Positions 8,334 through 17,802 of a stretch of 23,181 nucleotides of DNA are shown piece after piece. The notes beneath the pieces are model-generated. The model was not told the origin of the DNA and made no database searches. It saw only the letters and a program-made list of their open reading frames with translations. Numbering within the stretch: the first letter of the stretch is position 1; each line of letters opens with the position of its first letter. A program made the position numbers and the translations under genes. The DNA comes from Fragilaria crotonensis (Eukaryota > Bacillariophyta > Fragilariophyceae > Fragilariales > Fragilariaceae). The stretch lies in contig JAKSYS010000809.1 in assembly GCA_022925895.1 (NCBI GenBank), positions 1 through 23,181 of the forward strand, written 5' to 3'.

Positions 8334-9333
8334 TACATAATAAGATTTTCTTTCCGGTCCGGACGAAATACTGCCGTAGCCCAGATAGGGAAAGCCCGGC
8401 CAGACAATTGTCGTCCCAGTCATTTAACGTCTCTATTGCCGGACGAAACTATTAGTACTCACTGAAGCAATAAAGCCCGGCCAGACAATTGTCGTCCCAG
8501 TCATTTAACGTCTCTATTGCCGGACAAAACTATTAGTACTCATTGCCGTAGCCATACAGTGTATGTACCGATACTACTGAAGCAATGAGTACCGATACTA
8601 CGGTCGGACGAAATACTGCCGTAGCCCAGTACTCATTGCCGTAGCCATACACTGTATGTACCGATACTACTGAAGCAAAGAGTACCGATACTACTGAAAC
8701 AACCACACTGTACCAGAGTACTGAGTACATCGATAAACTCCGCCAGCCGGTCCTTTAACGTCTCTATTGCGGGACGAAACAATTAGTACTCAGTGCCGTA
8801 GGCATACAGTGTATGTACCGATACTACTGAAGCAATGAGTACCAATACAACCACACTACCAGTACAACAATAAACTCCGCCAGTAGCACAGATCAACGCG
8901 GCCCACGTCTCTATTGCCGGACGAAGCCATACATATTAGCAATTAGCACTCATTGCCGCCGTAGGCATACAGTGTATGTACCGATACTACTGAAGCAATG
9001 AGTACCGGCGATACTACAGTACTGAAACAACCACACTACCAGTACAACAATAAACTACGCCAGTAGCCCAGATCAACGCGGCCTTGGGCCGCACATATCC
9101 AGATATGGAAAGCCCGGCCAGACAATTGTCGTCCCAGTCCTTTAACGTCTCCATTGCCGGACGAAACTATTAGAACTCATTGCCGTAGGCATACCCAGTG
9201 TATGTACCGATACCACTGAAGCAATGAGTTCCGGCGATACTACAGGACTGAAACAACCACACTACCAGTACAACAATAAACTCCGCCAGTAGCCCAGATC
9301 AACGCGGCCTTGGGCCGCACATATCCAGTCTGG
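8334..9333. repeat. Higher-order tandem repeat, copy 2 (1000 bp)
   Basis: A head-to-tail second copy of 7550-8333 with scattered substitutions. It carries about 210 bp (8519-8728) that copy 1 lacks, and this accounts for nearly all of the length difference. It holds five hairpin modules (8536-8592, 8629-8685, 8786-8842, 8946-9005, 9173-9231) and two GCGGCC-TTG-GGCCGC hairpins (from 9078 and from 9304). It has no coding potential. Confidence 0.9.
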
Positions 9334-9894
9334 TTCATATCTATTACTAGTGGGTACAAGTACCTCACATTTGATCGGAGTGTCTACTACAGGAAACTGG
9401 ACGTACAGTACCCCCAACCTGGTCGTACTGGTCGTTTATGTACTGTAGACCTGTAGTACATGTAATCCACGTAACAGTACAACAGTACCCCAGAGTGGTC
9501 ATACTCCGTAACAGACGCACGCACACACGCACACAATCACTTCTGGCCTGTCCGTGGAGACCGGTCATGTGTGCATTCTTTTCATACGTGTATGTAGTCA
9601 TGGTGCTGGCTGCGGGATTGGGAGTTGGGAGTCAGAATTGACGCGTGGCATCAAGCAACGTACAACCTCTAGTTGTGCTTCGTACTTGGTATGTCATACA
9701 TGTTCCGCATTCCTCAAGTGCTCGGACACTCGGTGTTCTCGGACAGAATTTTTCCCAAAATCGACACGTTGCATTTCTGTCCTTCGTCCGAACCGATTTT
9801 GTGCACCCATTTTGCTATCTTCAAGTTTCACCTCCCCGTCGGGGCCGTCGGGCTTGAGCCAAGATCCGACGCAATATCTACTATAACGTCGGCC
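9334..9894. other. Intergenic region upstream of the DUF1295 gene
   Basis: About 560 bp without a convincing gene. The first part (9334-9500) is rich in GTAC and TACAGTA words. The last part should contain the promoter and 5' untranslated region of the gene at 9895. A clear TATA box is not seen. An open frame in phase with that gene extends back to 9673, but the signal peptide favours the internal ATG at 9895. Confidence 0.5.
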
Positions 9895-11175
9895 ATGAAG
9901 CTGCTTCTCCTTGCGTCCGGTCTTGTCTTGATTTCAGGCCGCCTGCAAAGGTGCACCTCATCCTCAAAGAGATCATGTCACAATTGTTCTTCGCTCCGAG
10001 TTCGTGGAGGAACTCTGGACGACCTTTTGTCTCCCGCGGCCGACACTCCGTCTGACACCACTTTGTTCGTTGAGGGTGTCAACGGGGATGTTTCATCGTC
10101 ATCACCTCTACAGCAGCGCTCCCCACGTTTCCTGGGTTTCACAGTATCGGAGCTTAGGTCTTCGGCAGCAAGTCGAAGTGCGCAAGTTGGAATCCAGCTG
10201 AAGAAGCAATTGGATGTGATCCGCAAAACCCACGCAAGTTTGTCACTGCCCAAGGTGCCCGACGAATGGAAGGGACGTTCCTCAGAAGCTATTCAACACG
10301 TCGCTCCCGCAGCATTAGCTGCATTTCAGTTATTGTACCACAAAGGAGACATTTCTTTTCTTGGGGTGTACGCACTGGCACTATTGGGGTCGAGTTCGGG
10401 CTTTCATCTCTTCCTCTACTTCATCACTGTTGGATACGCACTCGGAGTGGCACTGCCTGTAGCCGTAGCGCTGTGCCTACATACTTATCAACGATCGGTG
10501 AAACCTCTTACGACGGTTCACTCAGGCCTCACAATTTTGTGGGGTATTCGATCAGCAGCGTTCTTCTTGTACCGAGAGTACGTCAACTGGCCCCAACTGC
10601 ACCTCAAAGTTGTGGAGGTGAACAAGATGGCCGGACTTAATTCGAAAGTTTTCTGTTGGCTGGTTTATTCACTCTGCTATGCTACAATGGCCTCGCCTTG
10701 CTTATATCGACTGCAGTCTGGGAAAAGCTGGGACTTGCTTGGCAAAATTGGATTGGGAATTCAAGCGACAGGCTTGCTGCTGGAGTCAGTCGCTGATTAT
10801 CAGAAAAGTACCTTCAAATCGTTGACTGGCAATCGCAATCAATGGTGCAACGTGGGTTTGTTTCGCTACAGTACCTTCCCAAACTACCTTGGCGAACTGC
10901 TATTTTGGTACGGCAACTTTTTGGCTGGCATGGAATCGTTCCAGAAACCCCACGAGTGGACCTTGTCCATCATGGGAGTGCTCTTCATCACTATTGTAGT
11001 TCGGGGTGCTATGCACTCGCTCGGAGCCAAGCAAATGCGCCGATACGGCAGCACAAATCCTGAGTTTGTGAATTTTGTGCGAACACATACAATTGTGGGT
11101 CCAGTGCCGTCGTTGCCAAAACGTTCGAAAGGACAGACAGTGGCGGCAGCGGAGCCATCGCAACCTGCATTTTGA
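9895..11175 (+). CDS. DUF1295 / steroid 5-alpha-reductase-like membrane protein
   Basis: A 426-residue protein, probably an ER membrane enzyme of the steroid-5-alpha-reductase/DUF1295 superfamily, whose members reduce or methylate lipid substrates using NAD(P)H or SAM. Residues 1-15 form a hydrophobic signal or anchor (MKLLLLASGLVLISG). Residues 20-130 are Ser-rich and poorly conserved. Several membrane segments follow from about 135. The C-terminal core carries the family pattern: E297, D301, Q303 (in LLESVADYQK), then GLFRYSTFPNYLGE at 321-334, corresponding to the usual G-x-x-RYSRHPNYxGE, and a final hydrophobic segment at 355-375. The ATG at 9895 was chosen because it begins the signal sequence. 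The open frame extends upstream without comparable support. There is no intron. The substrate cannot be told from the sequence. Confidence 0.85.
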   Translation: MKLLLLASGLVLISGRLQRCTSSSKRSCHNCSSLRVRGGTLDDLLSPAADTPSDTTLFVEGVNGDVSSSSPLQQRSPRFLGFTVSELRSSAASRSAQVGIQLKKQLDVIRKTHASLSLPKVPDEWKGRSSEAIQHVAPAALAAFQLLYHKGDISFLGVYALALLGSSSGFHLFLYFITVGYALGVALPVAVALCLHTYQRSVKPLTTVHSGLTILWGIRSAAFFLYREYVNWPQLHLKVVEVNKMAGLNSKVFCWLVYSLCYATMASPCLYRLQSGKSWDLLGKIGLGIQATGLLLESVADYQKSTFKSLTGNRNQWCNVGLFRYSTFPNYLGELLFWYGNFLAGMESFQKPHEWTLSIMGVLFITIVVRGAMHSLGAKQMRRYGSTNPEFVNFVRTHTIVGPVPSLPKRSKGQTVAAAEPSQPAF

Positions 11176-11709
11176 TTCTTGCACATAGTGAGGTAAAATG
11201 AGATACAGCAGGGGACGTTACTATGTCATACTTCGTGTGAAATACGAAGAGATAGATAAATGCGAAATGTTAGAAGTACTGCCCCGTCAGCTACGGACTG
11301 CAGACTCCCTGCTCGTCATCATGTGTTCATTACATCTGTATGCCCTATGCCCAGACGACGGAGACGGGCCGATGACGAACAAAGATATCTTTGGGAGGTC
11401 CATGTAATTAACCTCAAACCCTACTGCTGACATCTAAGTTATCGATCCGTTAAATGGTCATCCAGATTCGGTCATAATCTTCGAAGAATCTCTGGAATTC
11501 CAGTTCCACTTGGATTCCCACTGGGTTTTGCGGCTGTGGTTGGTCGTGCGAGTACCTAGTACAAAGTACTTGTGCTACAGTAGTCTTTTACCAGTCTTGT
11601 CCATCGAACTCCATCGCTCAGCCCTCAACATCTCTGCTACGTTGCGGACATTTTCCCAAACTGACCCACGCAAGAGCAGCTATCTTTGCTTTCTATTAGA
11701 AGTCACATC
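11176..11709. other. Intergenic region and probable BiP promoter
   Basis: About 530 bp between the DUF1295 stop and the BiP start. No gene is supported. Near 11550-11570 there are three closely spaced GTAC words (GAGTACCTAGTACAAAGTACTT). I looked for an ER-stress element (CCAAT-N9-CCACG) and found none. GAA/TTC clusters near 11480-11516 do not keep heat-shock-element spacing. Confidence 0.45.
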
Positions 11710-14116
11710 ATGATGTTCAGAAGAATCGCCCTTACGGCATGTAAGTGTACAGCGATCATGGTTATTGATGTGCGGTTGTGGTCGTCGAAGGTGGCTGTGA
11801 TGACTTGTCTTTGATCTCATTTTGTGGTGGGGTTGACAAGTATTTGTTTTGTCAATGGAAGGCGGCTTCGCTTCGCGTTTCGTGGGGCGTTGCTACCACT
11901 TGTATCCACCTGAATTACTCATGAGATGAAAAGTGTTGATGATTCTCGATCATTGTTATCAACGGGCTTTTCTGGGTGGAAACGCCTTTGGTCACGCTTA
12001 CGTGTTCCTTGTTCAACCTACTCGCCGCACATTCGCGGAGGCACCGGAATTCACGTACTCACCCATGTCATCCCATGTCTGTTACAGTGGCACTCGTTGC
12101 CATGCCAAGTACCATCTTTGCCGCTGAGGACGAAAAGATGGGCACTGTCATCGGTATTGATCTTGGAACCACATACTCGTGCGTCGGTGTATTCAAGAAT
12201 GGCCGTGTCGAAATCATTGCCAACGACCAGGGTAACCGTATTACTCCTTCCTACGTTGCTTTCATGGACACTGGCGACCGTCTCGTAGGTGACGCCGCTA
12301 AGAATCAGGCAACCATCAACCCTGAGAACACTGTCTTTGACGTCAAGCGTCTTATTGGACGAAAGTACTCTGACAAGTCAGTTCAGGCCGACAAGAAGCT
12401 TGTTCCATACGAAATTGTATCCAACCAGGACAAGCCAATGGTACAGATCGTCCAAGGAGGTCAAACCCTGAAGTTTGCCCCTGAAGAAATCTCGGCCATG
12501 ATCTTGCAAAAGATGAAGGTCACTGCCGAGACCTTCCTCGGAAAGGAGATCAAGCACGCCGTTGTCACCGTTCCTGCCTACTTCAACGATGCCCAGCGCC
12601 AAGCCACCAAGGATGCCGGAACTATTGCCGGCCTCAAGGTGGAGCGTATCATCAACGAACCTACCGCAGCCGCCATTGCCTACGGTATGGACAAGACCGG
12701 AGGAGAGTCAAACGTCCTGGTATTCGACTTGGGTGGAGGTACCTTCGATGTCACCCTCCTCACCATCGACAATGGAGTGTTCGAAGTCCTGGCCACCAAC
12801 GGAGATACTCACTTGGGAGGAGAAGACTTCGATCAGCGTGTCATGCAATATTTCATCAAGATGATGAAGAAGAAGAATGATGTCGATATTTCAGGCGACA
12901 AGCGTGCCTTGCAGAAGTTGCGTAAGGAAGTTGAGCGTGTCAAGCGTGCCCTTTCTTCCCAGCAACAGGCACGTTTGGAGATTGAAGAGTTGGCTGAGGG
13001 TTTCGACCTTTCCGAGACCTTGACCCGTGCCCGTTTCGAGGAACTCAACAACGATCTCTTCAAGAAGACGCTCGGACCTGTCGCCCGCGTCATGGAGGAT
13101 GCCGACATGGCCAAGACCGATGTTGACGAAATTGTGCTTGTCGGAGGATCCACTCGTATTCCAAAGGTTCAGCAACTGATCTCAGAGTACTTCGGAGGAA
13201 AGGAGCCATCCAAGGGCATTAACCCAGACGAGGCTGTTGCTTACGGCGCTGCCGTCCAGGGAGGTATCTTGTCCGGAGAGGGAGGTGACGCCACTTCTGA
13301 AATCTTGCTACTCGATGTCACACCTCTTTCCCAGGGTATTGAAACTGTTGGAGGTGTGATGACCAAGCTGATCAATCGTGGTACCACTATTCCTACCAAG
13401 AAGTCCCGTAAGTTCCATTCACTGCGCATCGGTCTCACATTCACTGAGGTTGTTTACGCTTACATTTTGATTTTTTTCAATTTGCAGAAACGTTTTCTAC
13501 CCACCAAGATAACCAGAACGTTGTTTTGATTCAGGTTTACGAAGGAGAGCGTTCCATGACCAAGGACAACCACATGCTCGGAAAGTTCGAGCTCACCGGC
13601 ATCCCTCCTGCTCCTCGCGGAGTTCCACAAATCGAAGTTTCCTTCGAAGTTGATGCCAACGGTATCCTTCAAGTGTCTGCTGAAGACAAGGGAACTGGAA
13701 AGGCTGAGAAGATCACCATCACTGCCGAGAAGGGACGCCTTTCGGAAGAAGAGATCGAGCGCATGGTCCGAGAGGCTGAGGAATTCGCCGAAGAGGATAA
13801 GAAGGTCAAGGAGCGCATTGATGCCCGCAATGGACTTGAGTCGTACCTTTACAACTTGAAGAACACCCTTGATGATGATGAGAAGGGTGTGGCGGACAAC
13901 ATCTCGGCCGAAGACAAGAAGGAGTTGAAAGACATGATCGATGAGGCTTTGGACTGGATGGAAGAACACCCAGAAGCCGACAAGGACGAATACAGCGAGA
14001 AACAAAAGGAAGTTGAACAAGTGGCCAACCCAATCATGCGTAATTTCTACGCCGGGGGTGCAGGAGGAGGTGCCGGCGCGGATGACATGGGTGACTTCGG
14101 CGACGATGAGTTGTAA
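11710..14116 (+). CDS. BiP: BiP, ER-lumenal Hsp70 chaperone (three exons)
   Basis: ATP-dependent chaperone of the ER lumen, which folds secretory proteins and in diatoms should also serve precursors crossing the plastid-surrounding ER. Exons are 11710-11740, 12088-13407 and 13488-14116, giving 659 residues. Exon 1 encodes [10 protein letters not shown]. Splicing joins it to [12 protein letters not shown] to complete a signal peptide of about 22 residues. Next comes the nucleotide-binding domain with [31 protein letters not shown], the phosphate loop [11 protein letters not shown] and [13 protein letters not shown]. The linker LLLDVTPLS, substrate-binding domain and helical lid follow. The last four residues are DDEL, an ER retrieval signal. 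The unspliced frame around 11976 would lack the signal peptide. The gene is convergent with the one at 14220. Confidence 0.96.
11741..12087 (+). other. BiP intron 1 (347 bp, phase 1)
   Basis: Donor GTAAGTG directly after the 31-nt first exon; acceptor CTGTTACAG. Joining T to TG makes a Leu codon and restores one continuous signal peptide. The intron is long beside the 70-80 bp introns elsewhere in the window. Confidence 0.88.
13408..13487 (+). other. BiP intron 2 (80 bp, phase 1)
   Basis: Donor GTAAGTTC, T-rich tract, acceptor TTTGCAG. Splicing converts KKSR plus a dead-end frame into [13 protein letters not shown], the conserved Hsp70 sequence at the start of the substrate-binding domain. 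Confidence 0.95.
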
Positions 14117-14135
14117 GCAAACTCCAATTTTCGCG

Positions 14136-14141
14136 AATAAA
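14136..14141 (+). promoter_or_regulatory. Possible polyadenylation signal of BiP
   Basis: AATAAA lies about 20 bp after the BiP stop, in the 103-bp gap before the convergent gene's stop. Use of this hexamer in diatoms is variable, so this is a positional guess. Confidence 0.4.
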
Positions 14142-14219
14142 CACTGTAGTAAAAGGGATTAAAGTGAATGGAAAATCTGGCATCAACGAACGTATGAGTT
14201 CTTTTTTTAGTTTCGTTTT

Positions 14220-14795
14220 CTATTTGCTCCTTGCCAAACTCTCCATGAAGATGCGCATCCCCTCCAATTGTTGGTCTTGCGAGGAACACAATCCGCGACA
14301 GCTTCCATCAGAGGCACTATTCGTCTTGGCCAGGGCCGCCGTATTGATTTCCTGACTCAACACGGTAAGCTGATCGACAAATGTATCCTTGGCATTGAAT
14401 GCCACCACGACCGACATGACGAATCCCAACACGGCAATCGCCGCTGCCGGTGCTAGGACCAAGAGACTCCCATCGATTGGCAATTCGCCAAAGAATGGGA
14501 GGTTGGTGGTTGGTGTGTTGGAATCGCTGGGTGCAGTGCGAGTGACGGCAGCCATGAGGCCATCCAATTGACGCTTGGGTTTCGGTGGCGATACTGTTGG
14601 CAGAGGAATACTTTCCGATGGTGTTTCCTCAATTGGCACTTGGTCCTGTTCGTCAGCTAGAAAGCGCGCCGTGGTGATACGGCTCAACGAACGAGGATAC
14701 ATGGGTGTCACGACAGTAAAGGAAAAGGCAAATTGCGCCAGAACAGAAAGCAGAATCAAGGTCAACGAGAAGAATTGATTACTGGTAACAGTCAT
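14220..14795 (-). CDS. Predicted plastid-targeted single-span membrane protein
   Basis: A 191-residue protein of unknown function. Residues 5-25 form a signal peptide ending AQFAFS, with Phe26 just after the predicted cleavage site. The following segment (26-45) is rich in Ser, Thr and Arg and poor in acidic residues. This is the bipartite presequence pattern (ASAFAP-like, aromatic +1) that sends diatom proteins into the complex plastid. A Pro/acidic linker follows (46-75). One strong membrane span lies at about 109-133 (from GSLLVLAPAAAIAVLGF), then a polar tail with Cys166 and Cys170. A thylakoid protein is a reasonable guess, but I do not recognise the family. It converges on BiP with 103 bp between the stops. 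Confidence 0.75.
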   Translation of the reverse strand: MTVTSNQFFSLTLILLSVLAQFAFSFTVVTPMYPRSLSRITTARFLADEQDQVPIEETPSESIPLPTVSPPKPKRQLDGLMAAVTRTAPSDSNTPTTNLPFFGELPIDGSLLVLAPAAAIAVLGFVMSVVVAFNAKDTFVDQLTVLSQEINTAALAKTNSASDGSCRGLCSSQDQQLEGMRIFMESLARSK

Positions 14796-15226
14796 GGTTG
14801 TTTAATCCACTGTGGTAGTGATGTGTGCAAGCACGTGATTTCGTCAACAAGATGACGAGGATTGCTATTAGCTTGATGAAGATCCTTGTACATCTTTTGC
14901 CGGTACAGTGCATACACTATGCATACAAGTACAACTCAGTACGTTGTACTCCGTACTCCGTATCTCCGTATGTCATAGAGATTATGCAAGCCGATGAATC
15001 CCACTGGACTTCACAGTACATGAACACTACCGGTACGGAGTACTCGTACTTCATTGGATGTAGAGCAACACAACAGCACAACACGAGCAACGTATCTGTT
15101 GAGAATCCCAGATATCGTGAGCGCGGTACCACAGTACTTGCTCTGGTTATGGGGTGATAACTGCAGTTGTCAGTTGTCAGGCCTTGACAAAATCTGTAAA
15201 GTAAAAGTTATGAGTTTAGGTTCTAA

Positions 15227-15613
15227 CTAAACTCCTCTTCCAGGTTCCCTCTCTGTCTCTCCAGAACCTTCTCCAGCCTTCTTCCTTCCTTGTGTGTCCT
15301 TCTTGTTCTTCCCAGTTCTTTTATAGTGGACTTCTGTCCAATCTCCTACATGTTTAATGTTCTTCATTGACTTTCCATAGTTTTCGTCCTCCGATGGAAT
15401 CTTGGTTTGTTGGACTCTTTGGAAATCCGTAGTTCGATTAATTTCGAATTCTTTATCCCAGTTCAGTCGTGCATTCAATTCCGAGTTCACGTCTGACTCG
15501 AATCTGACATTCCGTCCGAACGTCGAATCTCTCTCAGCTTCGCCAACGACAGTATTTACTGTCTCACCGGTACTGGACTTATCCAGTAGCCTACTATCCT
15601 CGACACGTATCAT
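15227..15613 (-). CDS. Doubtful hypothetical ORF (128 codons)
   Basis: An ATG-initiated minus-strand frame whose product is very hydrophilic, rich in Glu, Lys, Arg and Thr, with a basic C-terminal half (TGKNKKDTQGRKK). No signal peptide, membrane span or known motif is visible. It lies in repeat-bearing intergenic DNA. It may be a chance frame or a scrap of a decayed mobile element. Confidence 0.2.
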   Translation of the reverse strand: MIRVEDSRLLDKSSTGETVNTVVGEAERDSTFGRNVRFESDVNSELNARLNWDKEFEINRTTDFQRVQQTKIPSEDENYGKSMKNIKHVGDWTEVHYKRTGKNKKDTQGRKKAGEGSGETEREPGRGV

Positions 15614-15785
15614 CGGACTTTCATTTCGTATTACAGTATTGTACTAGTACCTGCCTTAACACAGAACACGATCATGCCAAAGAAATATGTGACTCATTCA
15701 TCGATAATCATGAAGTAAAAGAAATGCACACCGAGTAATTCTGTCGTAACACTGACTTCCGCAAGACCTTGCAGCACAGAGCAGA

Positions 15786-15955
15786 GTAGAACTGCATGAA
15801 TAACGAGAAGGCAACTCCAGTTCAGTATCTTTGGCACGCGATCCCGGAACGCATAACCTGAGCAAGTTGGGTAGAACTGCATGAACAACGAGAAGGCTAC
15901 TCCAGTTCAATAGCTTTGTCACGCGATCCGGGAACGCATCATCTGGGCAAGAAGG
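15786..15955. repeat. 85-bp imperfect tandem duplication
   Basis: GTAGAACTGCATGAA begins both at 15786 and at 15871, and the similarity continues to AGCAAG/GGCAAG at 15866 and 15951 with about ten mismatches. It ends about 20 bp before the photolyase-family start codon, so it would fall in that gene's promoter or 5' untranslated region. Confidence 0.85.
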
Positions 15956-15973
15956 TCAATCATTCATATTATC

Positions 15974-17722
15974 ATGAAGGACCTTAATTTGAACGCAACC
16001 CTGACACAGCGAATCAACCCCACAGTTCAGTTTCCGGCCAATCTGCAAAATTCATTTGTCCTTTACCTGCCGACAGTGAATCTGCGATTCAAACACAATC
16101 CTGCGTTTGCCTTGGCATGTCATCTTGCAAACCAGCATGAGGTTCCCCTTCTCGTCCTCGCGGTTGTCTTGGACGACGCACATCTCCCAACAACGCTGTC
16201 AAAGAATACCAATGACCTAGACATCAAACGACGTGTCATTGTGGTTTCAACGGCACGTCGTACGGCTTTCGTGTTGGAGGCCTTGCAACAAGCCACCCGA
16301 GAATGGCAAGAGCATGGAGCCGGCGTCGCGATCCGGGTGCACGGACCCGAATGCCGGACTCCTCACCATTTGACCCTAGCGCGACAGTCCGTTGCCGTTG
16401 TTGTGGACGAACCTTTTGTTCATCCGTATTTGAGCATGGTCCAGTCCGTGGAACGTGCGGCCCGACAATCGCAGGTTCCAGTCCTTCGTGTCGATGGAAG
16501 TACCACTGTGGCACCCGTTTCTATGCTTCAAAGGATAGTGGATAAGGATGGCAGTGTCACGTTCTCTGGGGTGCCCAACAAGGCATGGATGTGGGAAAAG
16601 AAAACGGAGCCGAAGACGTAGTCAGGTGTTGGGAGTTGTACAGGATGGACACTTTGACTCTCCTGCGCTAGTCAAGGGGCTGCCAATGAACTTCTTTCTG
16701 GATGAGGGCACAGTAGGTACATTGAAGCTCCCATCGTCTTGGGCAAATCCAGAGACGCCCAGTCCTGGGAAAAGACCGTGGACTGCAAAGGAGTTATCAG
16801 CCATATCTGACCTGAAATCATGGGTCCTTGACAAGCCCGGTATTGATGCATCAGTTCCACCTTGCTCCCAAACACACGGGTCCACTTCCTCTGGTCAACA
16901 GCGGTGGAATCGATTTCGACAAGCACATCTTTCCAACTATGCCAAACTACGCAACAACATTTCGAAACCACATGCCGTCAGTCGAATGTCGTGTTACCTT
17001 AACTATGGTTGCGTTTCAATATTTCAAATTGTGTTTGATCTCTGGCAGTCACGCAGTGGTGGGGCAACAAAGTTTGCGGACGAGATTATAAAATGGCGTG
17101 AAATTGGATATGCACACTCCTTTGCGTATCCTCACCATTACAACCAGTCAATGGCAGTCCCACAGTGGGCTCGGACGTATCTTTCCAAATTCTATGGCCT
17201 GGAGTCAGCATATTCGATCGAGCAACTCGAATCATGTGCGACCAACGACGATACTTGGAATGCGATGCAGAATTATCTCAACACTACCGGAGAGTTGCAC
17301 AACAATGCACGCATGACTTGGGGCAAAACGATTGTGCATTGGCAAAAACATCGTTATCCCACTGATGAACTGTTGCACCAGCTGGTATACCTAAACGATC
17401 GGTATGCCTTGGATGGTCTTTCTCCTCCCAGTTATGCCGGATTGTTGTGGTGTTTAGGTTGGGGTGAAAACCCTCTAATAGCATTTCCCAGAAACCGGCA
17501 TCGAGGTATCGTCAGGGACCTACCGCCTTTGCGGACGCCAAGTTGGCTCTTTTGGTTTCGGATGGTACCAAATCGATTGCTACGATGCTGTCACAAGAGC
17601 AAATAGCTCCGGCAGCCAAGAAACAGAGGATAGCCGAATCGACGGCTTCCGCGGACGAAAAGAAAACTGGCATCCTTTCTTACTTTCAAGCACATCAGTC
17701 GCATATGAAATCGGTAGGTTGA
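15974..17722 (+). pseudogene. Cryptochrome/photolyase family gene with two frame breaks
   Basis: Flavoprotein of the photolyase/cryptochrome family (light-driven DNA repair or blue-light sensing). The N-terminal alpha/beta domain shows FVLYLPTVNLRFKHNPAFALA near residues 28-48. The FAD-binding domain shows SRMSCYLNYGCVSIF, IIKWREIGYAHSF, ELHNNARMTWGK and LNDRYALDGLSPPSYAGLLW, close in style to class II and related photolyases; the subclass is not determined. The frame changes twice. Frame 1 stops at 16619-16621, just after WEKKTEPKT, while family sequence continues one base out of phase at SQVLGVVQDGHFD. Near 17466-17470 (GAAAAC) family sequence moves again to GEKPS..., consistent with one A missing from a homopolymer. 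Each break looks like a single-base indel. An in-frame 73-bp GT-AG intron (16571-16643) could explain the first but would delete family-like residues. Pseudogene or sequence error cannot be separated here. Confidence 0.75.
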
Positions 17723-17802
17723 CCATGGTACTGAAAACGTTAAATGTCCACTATATTAGTACACTTCTCTACATCCGTAACATCGGTTGTGCTAGATGCT
17801 AG

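Larger units (their letters stand above)
14796..15973. other. Long intergenic region with GTAC-rich and duplicated segments
   Basis: About 1.2 kb without a supported gene. Positions 14888-15135 contain 12 GTAC words in about 250 bp. Positions 15227-15613 hold a minus-strand open frame of 128 codons with a charged, low-complexity product and no recognised domain. An 85-bp tandem duplication begins at 15786. Confidence 0.5.

Noticed and set aside
7550-9333. CRISPR-like array
   Set aside because: Repeats are long, nested and of unequal spacing without unique spacers of fixed length, and the genome is clearly eukaryotic.
9673-9894. Upstream in-frame extension of the DUF1295 ORF
   Set aside because: It lacks family similarity and begins at a non-ATG codon, whereas the ATG at 9895 opens a clear hydrophobic signal sequence.
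11480-11516. Heat-shock element upstream of BiP
   Set aside because: GAA and TTC triplets occur, but not with the alternating 5-bp spacing of a real element.
17464-17491. 28-bp GT-AG intron at the second photolyase frame break
   Set aside because: It is too short to splice, and joining its ends does not restore the required frame.
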